Positions 1-11,100 of a DNA stretch of 64,000 bases are shown piece after piece. A model generated the notes under the pieces. It made no database searches. It was not told the origin of the DNA and saw nothing but the letters and a program-made list of their open reading frames with translations. This DNA is from Symbiotaphrina buchneri (Eukaryota; Ascomycota; Symbiotaphrinales; Symbiotaphrinaceae), in assembly GCA_001599915.1 (NCBI GenBank), contig BCIG01000022.1, positions 372,001-436,000 on the forward strand, read 5' to 3'. The first letter of the stretch is position 1. Each line of letters opens with the position of its first letter. The position numbers were made by a program, and so were the translations under genes.

Positions 1-60
1 GCAACTCCTATGACCTGCAAGCCAGCCGATCAAATGCCCAACCATATCCGTAAACTATCT

Positions 61-841
61 CTAGTACAGACGCTTTGGTGGTGACATAGATGCCTTGATC
101 GTCAAGCTGCCAACGTTTTGCCAACCCTTCTTCAACAGAGACACCAAGTAGTTGATGGCCAACATGATGTTTCCGATGAGGGCCTCCTCGTCCATACCAA
201 CGTTTCCGACCGCAACACCCAAGCACAACACCTTCTTCAACTGGAACTTGATGGTGCTCTTGACCTCGGTGATCTTGGCGTTGAGGTCTTCGTTGGCGGA
301 GACGGGTGTAGGGAATTTACCAGCTAGATGATTGTAAGTCGTAAGTCACACCCACTGATGAAACCAAGCAAGCGAGACAGAGATGAGCGTACCCTTGGAG
401 AGACCGGGTCCCAAAAGACGGGGAATCTGCTTGATGAGAGAGTCGGAGGCAAGGAAGGCATCGTATTTCCGGGCAAGCTTCTTGATGAGCTTCTTGTTCT
501 TGTTGAGCTTCTTCAAATCATCGGAGGACATGGCATCAACACCCAGATGCTTGGCACGGTCGATGTCGTGCTGGTCACCCAAGACACAGACGCTCATGCC
601 AGGGCGAGGAACCTGAGGAAGCTTGACAGTTCCGGAGAAACGCTTGTCACGTTGAGGGTCATAGTTCTTGAGACCGATCTGGAGTTCGACGGTTTCGAGG
701 AAGTTTCTCTTCTTCTGGTTGTTCGAGTAATCCAGAAGTTGTTGGACGTTGGTACGCACTCCGGCTGTTATCAGTCAGTATCACATCCTGACAAGCAAGA
801 GATTTCGTATCTGGAAACATACCGACTGTGATTTTAGACAT
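61..841 (-). CDS. RPL10A: 60S ribosomal protein uL1 (L10a), three exons
   Basis: Universal large-subunit protein uL1, part of the mobile L1 stalk that helps move deacylated tRNA out of the ribosomal E site. The model joins 823..841, 393..764 and 61..323, each with GT-AG ends and matching phases. It gives 217 residues, exactly the family length. The N-terminus reads MSKITV then [11 protein letters not shown], and the family signatures GPGLSKAGKFP and [11 protein letters not shown] are visible near the middle and end. The first coding exon is only 19 nt, a common arrangement in fungal ribosomal protein genes. The 3' UTR must lie in the 60 bases between the stop codon and the window edge or beyond. 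The identification follows directly from family sequence; nothing unusual is seen. Confidence 0.97.
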
Positions 842-1450
842 CTTGATGACAGTCTTCCAGAAGAATTTGTTAAGATTCTTATGGTGAGGATTTGCGTGAC
901 GTCCGATGTAGTTGTCGACGGATGTGCTTGAGGTAGCGGTCAGTGAGAATTTTGAATGGCCTTGGCGAAGCGTTGTGGGGTTTCTTAGGTCAGCACCCTA
1001 ACGCTTCTGTGCTTGGCGTTCGCCCTTCGAGCCCCCGTCTCAGAGCCGCAACACCAACCCAAAGAATCACGATGCCACAGTTGCCAAACAATTGGACCAA
1101 GTTCTCGTTCGAGGATTACAAAGTTGTTCGCATGGCTCTTTCAGTTCAATTAACAGTGTAAAATATGTACTCTATTCTGCCTTCTTCCCTTTCACGCCTC
1201 AAGTGTACGCAGTTTTGAGCTCGTCATTATAGGCAGTCGCCATGTATTTTACAGTAATGGGAAGGTGCGATGGTCAGGACAGGTACTCATGGCGCCGAGA
1301 CTTTCGAGTGAATCTGCCATCCTGAGCGTGTCCTATGACTATGAGCGTTCCCTCTCCTTTCCATCTCTGCCCTGACGACTCGAGATCTCGAGGCCTGCAA
1401 CCCTGTCGATGTGAGCCTTCAAACAATCCAACGCCGGCGGTACTATTACC
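842..1450. other. Divergent intergenic region between RPL10A and Myb-like gene
   Basis: About 600 bases separating two divergently transcribed genes, so it should hold both promoters and leaders. The small ORFs here are short and lack family features. I could not pick out a convincing ribosomal-protein promoter box or TATA element by eye. Confidence 0.5.
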
Positions 1451-2447
1451 ATGTCACCTTCAGGAAAGGAGAAGGCAGCATCTGGGAAGGAGCCGCGCAA
1501 GATCACCATGCGTGAGTTGTGGACCGGTAAGTTGCGCGAAGAGAGGTTGAAGCACCAGAGTACGCAGTACGGCAAGAGGAAGAACGCTTCGGCCCAGAAG
1601 AAAGCTGTAAGTGGTGTCTTTCCTGGTCGAATAGAACCGCCCGAGGCAGCGTAGACGTCTATGAGATCCTAGCGAAGCATCAACTGATATTTGCGAAAAG
1701 GAGGAGACCAAAACTGAAGCAAAACCTGAAGAAAAGCCGGCCGAGTCCTCGGTTGCTGAAACAAAGCCAGCAGAAGAGACGGCTCCCGCTGACGCTTCTC
1801 CCGAGTCTGTGCCTGGCTGGACGGTCTTCAAAGACGCTGAGCTCCTGAAGTGCAAGGAAGAGAACAAGACTTGGAGAGAAATCGCTCTACAGCTCGGAAA
1901 GGCACAGCATGAGTGCAAGACGAGGTTCAGGGATCTGAAGCCGCCCAACAAAGAAGATTCCAAACCCACCAAGTCAAACGCCAAATCCACCACGTCAAGC
2001 GTCACGTCCACCACGTCAGACGGCAGATCCACCACGTCAAGCATCAGATCCTCCACGTCCAGCATCAAATCCAGCACGTCAAGCGAAGGCAGCAAGAAGA
2101 AGTCTGTTAAGTGGGACGAATCTGTTGATGACATGGAGCGAGCTTCCAAGACCAAAAAGAAGCAAGCTTCCCAGACCAAATTGTCCGGTGACCTCAGCGG
2201 CCTGAGCACCAAAGACGCCATCAAGATTCTCGCAAACTTGGAGAGTGAGGAGTTCAGTCGTGAAGATGTTTTGTACCTCCTTCTGCCCGATCGATAGTTA
2301 CTGACACTCCATATATAGCTGCTCATGATGTTCCGTATCGCCAGAAATCACGATCGCAACAAGTGGACTGAGATCAAATCCCGCTACTGGGACAGGACCG
2401 GTCGTCTGGTGCCCGAAGAACGGCTCAAGCAACTGCTTGGTGGGTAG
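1451..2447 (+). CDS. Myb/SANT-like domain protein with Ser/Thr heptad repeats
   Basis: Exon 1 is 1451..1606 (52 codons, clean GTAAGT donor) and exon 2 starts at 1701 after an AAAAG acceptor, in frame. The exon 2 product has an acidic Glu/Ala/Pro-rich stretch, then a tryptophan-anchored Myb-like block (GWTVFKDAELLKCKEENKTW through RFRDLKP). Next come five 7-residue Ser/Thr repeats (about 1975..2085) and a C-terminal helical part (SREDVLYLL). Translation can stop at 2297. A second block at 2319..2447, in frame after a possible intron 2268..2318, reads NHDRNKWTEIKSRYWDRTGR and looks like the end of the same domain. That intron needs a poor GTTTTG donor but has a good CTGAC branch and ATATAG acceptor. 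The preferred product is about 283 aa. A DNA- or chromatin-binding role is inferred from the fold only; I do not recognise a named orthologue. Confidence 0.65.
1975..2085 (+). repeat. 21-nt tandem repeat inside Myb-like gene
   Basis: Five tandem 21-nt units encode heptads of the form K/R-S-T/S-T-S-S-I/V (KSTTSSV, TSTTSDG, RSTTSSI, RSSTSSI, KSSTSSE). The frame is kept throughout. The units differ by a few substitutions, so the array is not freshly expanded. Confidence 0.85.
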
Positions 2448-2813
2448 TCTGGATGGAGCGGGTGGGCGGCCGTCTGAGCTGATGCTCTGAATCCTTCATG
2501 GAGATCCGTCGCCGGTGATTTACGTTCAATATCTACCTGATGCTGCAGCAGAGGAGTCGCACATAGCTTGATACAGCTCAGCTTGAATTGAGACGAGAAT
2601 GATACAAACTTAGCTTGCGCTTCTCCTGTGATTCAATCAGCCTACTCCACCAGCTCACTTATGTGGTCCCTCGCCCTCGTTTTGTGGACAAGTGAATAAC
2701 CACATTCTCCAACTCATTGGGTGCTTGTTTGTCTAGCTTATCAGTGACATTTTGATCCAGTTTTGATGACCTTATTTCCACCAATAACTTGAAATCGCGG
2801 CAGAGGGAATGAA

Positions 2814-3138
2814 TCATGGAGCCAGCAAAGGTCCCCGACCATAGGCTAAAAGAGCTCTATCCTTAACCAGGGCCTTGACAGGGACACCCAAATGCATAAC
2901 AATCATCAAGACCCAAGACGGGCCTCCAACGATGCCGAACGAAAAATCCCCACTGTACATACCGACCAAGGGTATTATGCTTCCAACCCCAAGATTCCCC
3001 CAAACCATAGCCCAAATTCAGACCCACCACAATAACAGTAAGTGCGCCATCAGATGCGGGATATAGTGACAAGAGGCCAAAAGGTTCCCTGAGCGAAACT
3101 CCTGTACAGTTAACAAACCCTTGCGCCTGCGACGGCAA
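2814..3138 (-). pseudogene. Possible decayed membrane-protein ORF
   Basis: Two overlapping minus-strand frames carry adjoining hydrophobic, glycine-rich segments: LTVIVVGLNLGYG in one, and MVWGNLGVGSIIPLVGMYSG with IVGGPSWVLMIVMHLGVPVK in the other. They meet near 3008 and look like one polytopic membrane protein read through a frame change. Just upstream, about 3145..3210, a third frame also reads as hydrophobic. No single frame gives a credible gene and no clear intron joins them. I read it tentatively as a remnant of a membrane-protein gene downstream of the 14-3-3-like gene. It could also be chance hydrophobicity. Confidence 0.22.
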
Positions 3139-3241
3139 GCTAGCGTATGATCGTAGGACGCAGGAGCAGAAGCATCTGGATGAAGTAAGCTACAAAGGCA
3201 TAATCAAGTGAAACCAAGCGAGAAAAACGTGGAGCAGATCC

Positions 3242-4146
3242 CTACCACACCGGCCCAGGACCACTGCTCATCCTCGGCGTGCTTCTCGCTCCTGGAGTGC
3301 CCTGGCTGGGCATTCTTGGAGTAGAACCAGGCGTCCCATTGAGGCCCCGTCGCATCATCTTTCCAAGAACCTTCACCATATCCGCGGCATCCTCGAACAT
3401 CTCGTCATCCATGGGCTCTTGCGCATTATAGACATCTGCAATTGCTTGTTTCGCCAGACGTCTTGAGCCTTCGGCGTCTTTCACACAGTCGTAAAGGAAT
3501 GCGGCTTGCTCAATCTTCACGCTCAATCGTAGAGGGTGGCTCCCAGGGAGTAGTCGTTCTGCATATCTGGCCGTCTCGTTGAAACAGGCAGCGGCTGTTG
3601 GTATATAGTCCATAGCCGGGAGGAGGAATGTAGCAGTAGGTTTAGGGATGAGCGACGGTGAAAGACCAGGTGGAAAAGCCCCTCCCATCGGGCCCTCAGC
3701 CGCGGGCTTGGTGGATTGAGTTTGACCAGGAGGATCTCTGACAGCTGCTTTACCCTTCGTGCCGTTACCATTCAATGCAACGGAATGGTAGTTTGCGTTA
3801 TGCTGGGAAAGTTGTGGAACAGAACAAAGACATGGTAAAAGCTGGCTCGTAGCTTCAATGCCAGGACCTGGAGCTCTCGATACTGGTCCACCATGGGGAT
3901 GACATATTGTTCAGTCATGACCAAGCCTTCTCGGGAGAGCCAAAGGATGTGGTGATAGAGTGATAGCGACTTTGTATCTCTGGTACTGTCAAGCTTTCGT
4001 AGCCGTCGCGCGCGTACCAGCTTTCGAGAGAGTATGACTGATAGCCCCAGGATCTTGTAGAGCATTGAGGATAGAAGATCGTTCTCACGGCTCGTCTCTT
4101 TGGCAAATCTACCGAGAAATTTCTGGTCAACCTCTGAAGAGGCCAT
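3242..4146 (-). CDS. Divergent 14-3-3-like protein
   Basis: The 5' part (start MASSEVDQKF at 4146) is a helix-rich block ending at LKLRASFYHVFVLFHN. The 3' part, in another frame from about 3775, holds a Pro-rich linker and then YAERLLPGSHPLRLSVKIEQ followed by SRRLAKQAIADVY. The latter matches the last helices of the 14-3-3 fold (HPIRLGLALN and ACQLAKQAF in canonical members). The frame must change between about 3850 and 3730. Several GT..AG pairs fit the phase (for example a 44-nt or 77-nt intron), none with strong signals, so I leave the junction open. The Arg-Tyr pair that helps bind phosphopeptides in true 14-3-3 proteins is not visible in the equivalent helix. This is probably a fungal-specific relative with a changed ligand site; the C-terminal Pro/Gly/Ser tail is low complexity. 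Expected length is about 295 aa. Confidence 0.68.
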
Positions 4147-7100
4147 CAGGTGATGGCCAGTAAGCGGGTAAGAATGCCTAGATTGATTCGCATGCGCATC
4201 AGCAATTTATGCATGGCGATGCATTTTGACGGCTTCACGGCAGTGCTAGATGAAAACACAACAATAGGCTTATAGCACATAACACCCCTTAAATATCCAC
4301 TATCAAGAAGACAGCTTACCTTGTGCAGAGCGATTGGACTTGGAGTTTCCGGGAATGTTGTTGCAGGGCAGCCTCTTCTGGGTTTGTTTATCTCCTGTAT
4401 CTCACAAGACGTTCCTGAGCAACAGCAAATGAAGCTAGAAAGCCAAACCAGGCGATCGAGCAAGTCCTGAGACCGAGAGTCGTCGGCCTTCCTCGTTCCA
4501 CGACCAGCAGTGAAACGACACCGTCCCAATGAAACCAAGGTACCTGCGTGACGGACCATTAAAACAGCCAGTTCAAGCAGAAACAAACGACGACGTGTAG
4601 TGTCAAGTCGCCGGGTTATGTGCCTGTGCGCTCAGCGGGTGCCTGCTGGAAGTCCAGCCCTACCCGACCTGAGCGCTGATATTGTCCCCTCCTTCCCTTC
4701 CCTCGACTGAAGTGTTAGGATGGGTGCACGAAAAATAAAGGCCTTCTGGTATTAGACAATATGGTACTCGATGTGGAAGTGCTCAATTCACAAGACGCAG
4801 GGACCAAGGACTGTCTTTCAGAAATTAGCTTCCATGAAGGCCAATGGGTTGCCGAATATCAGAGGGCTCGAGCATTGCTAACCAAGGACGAGCTGCCATT
4901 CGTCAAGCCGGGCAAGTTGACGAAGGATATCCCAACCAACGGAAATCTCAAACACTTCGGGTGTTCACATCAACAACGACGTCACTCGAAACAAACAGCC
5001 CGTGAGGCGACTGATGTACCGGTAGGACAAGCACCACATATCGTTTTCTGGCAGCTTGATGCGAGGAATTGACGGCAGCAGAAGGGCTCGAGAGAGCAAT
5101 AAGGCTCGAGGAACAGCGGTGTGAGGGCCAAATCCAGCCCAATCCTCAAGAATCAATATCTCGAAGACAATAATAGACCAGCTGGTTCGCCGTGACGAGG
5201 CTAAGATCTTGATCGAAACGTTTGTTCTTTAGGGTTTTATGCGCAAAAAAGGCCCGCAGACCCGCAGGTTCTCGAAATAAGCAGGGCTTCGCTCTCAGGA
5301 AGCCGCACGCCAATGGCCGGAAACGCCTGAATCACAGAACAATGCTTGCAAAATTTGCAAAGAGGAACTGAAAATCTACAGCGGAAAGCGGGAAGCGGAA
5401 AAAATCCTACAAATACGTGTGCGCTGCCACTTCCCTCTCTCTCTCCGTCGCACGCACAGGCTGTTGTGGGAAAGCAGCGCGCTCAGGGACATGCAAAAAT
5501 ATTACTTTGCCTAATGTCGCTCCTAGAGACTGGGGTCGCATTAGCTTGCAGTGTTGCAGGACGCTTGCCACGTCGCCAGCGCAGGATCCCGCCCGGCCCC
5601 CAGCAGAAATTGACAATTGTTGTCTACCGGCACGAGGCTGTTCATCGTCGTGTGCGATCTGGATCGCTGCTAGGCCGTCAATGGCTTTCTCGAGGCGTCA
5701 TGGCTGCCAGCTGGCACTTGGATTGCCCAATTTCGCAGTTGCCGACATCCTTGAGCCCTGCAACTTGTTCACCTGCATACCCACACACCCCGGGATTGAC
5801 GTAGCGGAACATGAACCGCTGCTGGGGCTTTGCAACTGCTGGATTCCTCTTCGGCAGCCAATTCTTTCGAGACTATTAATGAAGTCTATTTGAATTGTGC
5901 CACATTGAGAATTGTGGTCATCACTGGGGACAATTGACTTTTGGAAGTAACAAATTATGCTTCAGCCGTCAAGCCCACGTTCTTGGACGACCTCGGCTGT
6001 CCCCGTCGCGGCTTGCCTTGGCCGCGCTTAGAGCTCCACTGACTGCTTGTGCTATGTAGCGGTGAGCGCTCCGTTGCAGAAACCCGTCGGAAACACGCGA
6101 TTTTGGCGTGCAAAAGGGAAGGAGAGCCAAAAATATCACTGGACATACTGACCGCCGTTCTGGTGATTCAGGGGGTTTGTCTCGTGACCTGGAGATGGCC
6201 GGGAAGAGCCAGTTGTTGGAGCTCAACAATTGCTATGTGCATCAAACAGCGGTAACATCACCAACTCGGTTCTCGTGGACTGAAGCAGAACTTCCAGCTA
6301 CGGAGTCCATTTCGAGAGATGTTCTCGCTCTTACTCGAGATTATAAAGATCTCATAATTCCTCCTTCTTTTCGTTCGTGTTTCCCCACCTGATATCGGGT
6401 ACCTTATCACCTGATATCATGTATCTTTTCTGTTTGTTGTCTCAGGTGCAGGTGCAGTTCGCGGTGCGCTCTTGTTTCGTGGCCCTATGATACGGATGGT
6501 CCGCACGGAGGCATCCCTTATTTGTACCCTGTCCCCGAGGCTTTCTACCATCTCCGGAATGATGGCCCGCCTGCATTCACGTGGTTTTTGTTCACTTGTC
6601 ACTCTCTACTGTCACTTTGTAAGCTGCCCATATGTTGTTCCAATTCTTACACCTTTGGTAACACAGAAGAGCACTTCGTACAACAAGCCGTGACGACGAC
6701 CTTGTCCTTTTGTTTGCGGTTCCATCGGAGCTGTTTTGAATATGGGACATCATCCGCCTCAACAAACGCCCTATTACCGCTCAATGACATCGCAAACAAA
6801 TCCATCATGCGGCCACAATCACGATCTCGCGCGTTGATGCATAGGAGTGGACATCCGACTACACCCATAACCCCGTGGGCGCAGATGGAGAATACCGATC
6901 ATCGAGATCAAGTAGGCAGCTGGGCCTTGTATAAAGAATGCTTGACTCTCGGTGTTGCTCGACCCTCCCCGCGGCTTTTCAGCATCGTCTGCCTCTACAA
7001 AAGTCCAACTTTCCGCGCCAGAACCCCATCTGTCAGGCTACCGAGGCCTTGTGCTGCCTTCATTGTCCGAGGAATCACTTGCCGGTGGACCTCTTGAGCC

Positions 7101-7174
7101 ACCACCGAGGAGAAAGGCACACCGACAGCGTCCATCCCTGAATCTACAGCCAGACAGACTCCACGAGGAAGAAA
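4147..7174. other. Gene-poor 3-kb stretch
   Basis: I see no convincing gene here. The plus-strand ORF 4761..5072 (103 aa, ATG start) has no recognisable domain. ORFs between 5346 and 7141 overlap in several frames and have chance-like composition. Pyrimidine-rich tracts occur near 5430, and a duplicated 11-mer, cacctgatatc, lies near 6388 and 6410. The left end should hold the promoter of the 14-3-3-like gene and the right end the leader of the small Cys/His protein gene. Confidence 0.5.
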
Positions 7175-7633
7175 ATGTGTCTCTACTACCGTCACATCTT
7201 CAGCTGCAACCACAGCACGCTAGTCTTTGCCGACTACTGCACCGGCGGCGCTCTGATCCAGACGCCCTGTCCCCTCATCACCCCGCCTCAATCGCAATCC
7301 GCCCAGTACTATGGCTCCTCGATTGGGCCAGTCACCCCCTCGTCTGCCTCATTCGCCGGCACCCCACGCACTCCAGCCACACCAGCAACCACCGTTAGCA
7401 GCCCGTCAAGTGCTGGTTCGGCTTCTCCAACAACGACCGGCGCCGGTTCCGCCAGAGACAACAATCGCATCTGGCAGACGATCCGCCTCGGTGAAGCTTG
7501 TGATCGCTGCTACGTGCCTAGACAGGATTCCTCGGAGGATGAGAAGGCGGGCGGAAGAGCTGGGCCGGCTGTGAGGGCTGCTGCTGGGGGACTGGGACGG
7601 AAGAACGTCACGGTGAAGTCTGGAAGGGGTTAA
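7175..7633 (+). CDS. Small Cys/His-rich protein of unknown function
   Basis: A 152-residue single-exon ORF starts at an ATG preceded by purine-rich AGGAAGAAA. The N-terminus reads MCLYYRHIFSCNHST with FADYC and QTPCP following. A low-complexity Ser/Thr/Pro/Ala linker comes next, then IRLGEACDRCY and a basic Gly/Arg tail. The layout, an N-terminal C-x-H..C-x-H cluster, a disordered linker and a closing C-x-x-C, resembles small uncharacterised ascomycete proteins and would suit a zinc site. I do not know a function. Support for it being real is the ATG context, Cys/His spacing, and codon use unlike the overlapping frames. Confidence 0.55.
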   Translation: MCLYYRHIFSCNHSTLVFADYCTGGALIQTPCPLITPPQSQSAQYYGSSIGPVTPSSASFAGTPRTPATPATTVSSPSSAGSASPTTTGAGSARDNNRIWQTIRLGEACDRCYVPRQDSSEDEKAGGRAGPAVRAAAGGLGRKNVTVKSGRG

Positions 7634-8196
7634 GTATTTGAGCTTCCTCAGAGGGATGGCGCCAGGAGCGTTATCCCGGGTCCTTCGAGAAGCTGATGGT
7701 CATTCGAGCGGTTTAGTCCTGGCATTTTTAGCAGTGATAAGCATCAGATAAGACGAGCGTAACTGAATTTGTGCCTTAATGCGCGATCAATACCACTATC
7801 GTACAGATCAATTTCTGCCATGTGCCATTCTGGCAAGTCACAAAATCATGCTAGAAGGTCTCTGATCAGGAAAGGCTCGTGCAGGAGGTCTTTTTCGCAT
7901 TGAACTAGTATCAACCGCAACTCCAGGCTGTATTCTTAGATGCAATTGCTAAATGGGACATTGGTATCTCCGCTAGAATTCGCAATTTCTCTTCCACGGG
8001 TATCTCGGTATCTTGCAATCTGGTTGCACTTGCGCGATCAATCTGAAAAAGCCAAACCCAAAATGACAAAAGGAAATAAACAGCAAACCAAATGAGTGGC
8101 TGCGAGGTCTGTGATAACCCCACAAAAAGAGCAACCATTGCTCTACTATATGTACAAAGGAAAAGCTAATTATATTGTTCCTGCACATGGAAGGAA
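7634..8196. other. Convergent 3' region
   Basis: Space between two convergent genes, AT-richer toward 8196, presumably 3' UTRs and polyadenylation sites. The ORFs on the minus strand here (7911..8200) are short and without domain features. Confidence 0.45.
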
Positions 8197-11100
8197 TCAC
8201 GCGACTTTTTGATCAAGAAGCCTCTGACGTGGCGACTCCGGCAGGAAACCCCTTTCCGCCCCACGGCTATTACCTTCAACGGTTGAATCGTCATCATCGC
8301 AGAAGCCACTTGTACTGAAATTGCTGTTGGTTTCAGCATCCTGATCGTAATCCGCTTTTCGCATCAGGGGTGGTGTGGCTGTGTCAAGCACGCGTACGGC
8401 CTGCTTCTCGCCCCGTCTAGGCGTGGCGGGACCAGGTACTACCCGCTCAGCGGAATCAGATTGACGAGAGTCAGATCGACTGAAGCCAGCAGCAGGCATT
8501 GGAGGCTTTGGTCCAGGACTGGCCTGAGCACTACCTTGAGGAGTCTGGCGAAGGTTCGTGCTCGGAGGCGTCAAGAGCCCTGAAAGGAAACTCTGAGCGG
8601 AGGGCGAAGCTGTGGACTTCGAAGGAGTCTGGCTAAGACCAGATGCCATCTCTGACAAGTTCCCTAGTGACGTATCCCTGACTTTCCGCCAGTTACCCCA
8701 TGCGGCTTGTAATGGAAGGACCATTTTCGGAGATGTTATAGAGGAAATGCTCGAGAGGGAAGGAAACCTCTGTCCACCAGTCATGGCACGTTCCCGTTCT
8801 TGTTGTTCCATTTGGATGTTTGCTTTAAGCCTAATGGCGGCATCTTTGACCGCATCCCGGTCGTAGACGGGCTGAGATAGCGTGGCGATGATATCCTCCA
8901 GCTCGTTGATACGGACACCTAGAAGCTCTCTGAGCCATCCAATTTCAGTCTCCCGCTCTTTCACCTTGCCAGGCGCTTCCCTATCGACCTCAGAAAGCTC
9001 CTGCTCCATTTTTTCAATACGTAGTTCCCTTTCCTGCAGCTGTTCTTGTAGTACCATTATTGATTCTCGAAGTGCTTGTGGCGAGATCTTTTCCGGCAAG
9101 TCCCTTGATCGTTGAGATGTTGACTGAACAAGCAAGGCGGAACCCGTGTCTGGAATAGCTTTGGCTGCTTGTGCCGCTTGTGCCGCTTGTGCTGCAGCTT
9201 GAGCGGCGGATTTGGCAATCTCAAGCTTATCTTCCAAGTGAGCAACCTTATCCAGAAGATGTCCGACCTTAGCCTCTGATAAATCCAGTTTGTCCTGCAA
9301 GAGTGCCTCTGCTCGCTTGTGATCTTCGGTGGCATTGTACATGGCTCTTTCATGCTTGGCTCGCACATCTTCCAAATGTTGTTCGTATTTGCGGTGTTGT
9401 TCCTGCATTGCGCTTTCTTTAGCCTCGGCCGACTCACGCACTGCGTTCCTCTTTGCATCATAGGCTTCTTCAAGGAGCAAGTCGTTGCGAGCCTTCGCTG
9501 CTTCCATGTCCATTTTGATAGCTTCCAGCTGCGTTTGAGCGCGGGAGACTTCGCTTTCGAGGTTAGCCCTGACTATGTTGACTTGGTTGTTGGCTGCTTC
9601 GATATCTGCCTCCAGCAATACTCTCGTACGCTGCACTTCGTTTCGTCCTGCTTCCCTTGCCTCATGGAATTCCCTCTCGAAACGAGCTGCGGCCTTTTGA
9701 TGCTCAATATTTTCAAGTCGAACAAGATTCAACAACTCCTCCAGGTTCTTCGCAGAGGTATTCAACTGCTCGTTGACGACTCTCAGTCTCATGGCTTCTC
9801 TTTCCTGGACTTCTAGACGCTCAATTTCTCTTTTCAACCGCTCACGCGTCCTAGCTTCGGCTTCAAGACGAGCCCCCATAAGCTCTAGTCTTGCCCTGTG
9901 TTCATCGTCCTTCCTGCGCCATGTAGCTTGTTCGTTGGCGATATCGCGTGCGGCGGTTGCCATATCCTCCTGTAACCTGTCAAATTTCCCGCGCAGACCT
10001 TCCCGGACACGTATACTTTCCTCCATCTGTAACCTCAGTCCATCCATCTTCCTGCGCAATTCCCTTGCCTCCTTCTCAGCCTCATCTCTCTCGGACTTCC
10101 ACTCCTCGCTCGATACGCGGTATTCCTGGAGAGTACTTTCGAGTGCCATATTCTTGGCGATGAGGTCCTTTTCGGAGTTGCGAAGGGTGTCGAGGGAGCC
10201 TTCTAGAAGAGCGATACGCATCTGACTTTGGACAACTGTTTGATGACGCTCAGCATCTGCGGCACGAAGTCTACTTATGCTTTCCTCTGCAGTTTCCCGC
10301 TGGCGCACCTCTCCTTCCTCTGCAAGTTTTAATAGTTTCTCGAGCTCATATATCTTGTCTTCAGCTGTCCGCCGGTACTTGACTTCATTCTCGGCTGCGG
10401 TTTCTGCGGCGTGCAGCTTCCTTTGTAGCGAGGCTATCTGATCTTGAAGTTGTCCGGCCTCAGCCTCGCGAGTCCTTCCGAATTGCGTCTCAGTGAGATG
10501 TCCGATTTGACGGGCAATAGTGTCCTCAATGATGGTCTTGAGACCATCAGCACTTGGCGCGTCCAATTGCTGCGTTGGTGTTAAGTGCTGAGACAACATT
10601 CGAATCTCGCCCAGGGCTTGTCGAATCTCGTCAATCTGCTCTGGCAAAACCTGTGATTGCTGAAGCGCCTGTTGTCCGCCCAAAACCTCTTGTATAACCT
10701 TTCTCACTTGTTCTAGTCTTCGATTTCTCCTCGGAGAGGTAGATCTGCGGTTGTAGACCTCAGACCCATCATCTTCATCGTCCGCATCGGAAGATGACAC
10801 TTCGGCAGAAACGCTTCTCCTATCTCTGCGGCTAAGTGATCTGTGCGAGACTGCTTCTTGGATACTACTCAGGTATGCTTCTATGGAGCCAAGTCGCTTC
10901 TCCAAAACTCCAGCGACTAACTCATTGACATGGCTATCGAAGAACGCGGTAAGTGGATGGAGTTTTGCTTCTTCCGTTGGTGAAAGCATATCATCCCAGT
11001 CGCTTACGGGCGCATCAGCTGGGCTATTGAGACGGTGTATTGGCGAATCATTCGCTAGACCGGTGGCATCTTCCTTCCAGTCCGGCTCATCATTGGGAGG

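Noticed and set aside
1460-2326. 288-aa antisense ORF opposite the Myb-like gene
   Set aside because: It mirrors the tandem Ser/Thr repeat and coding composition of the plus strand; its content is Asp/Val/Leu repeats with no domain.
4146-4586. 146-aa minus-strand ORF upstream of the 14-3-3-like gene
   Set aside because: Non-conserved composition; it ends at the start codon of the real gene and most likely is promoter or leader.
6522-7097. 191-aa plus-strand ORF
   Set aside because: Starts at TTG, overlaps other equal frames, and shows no domain or signal.
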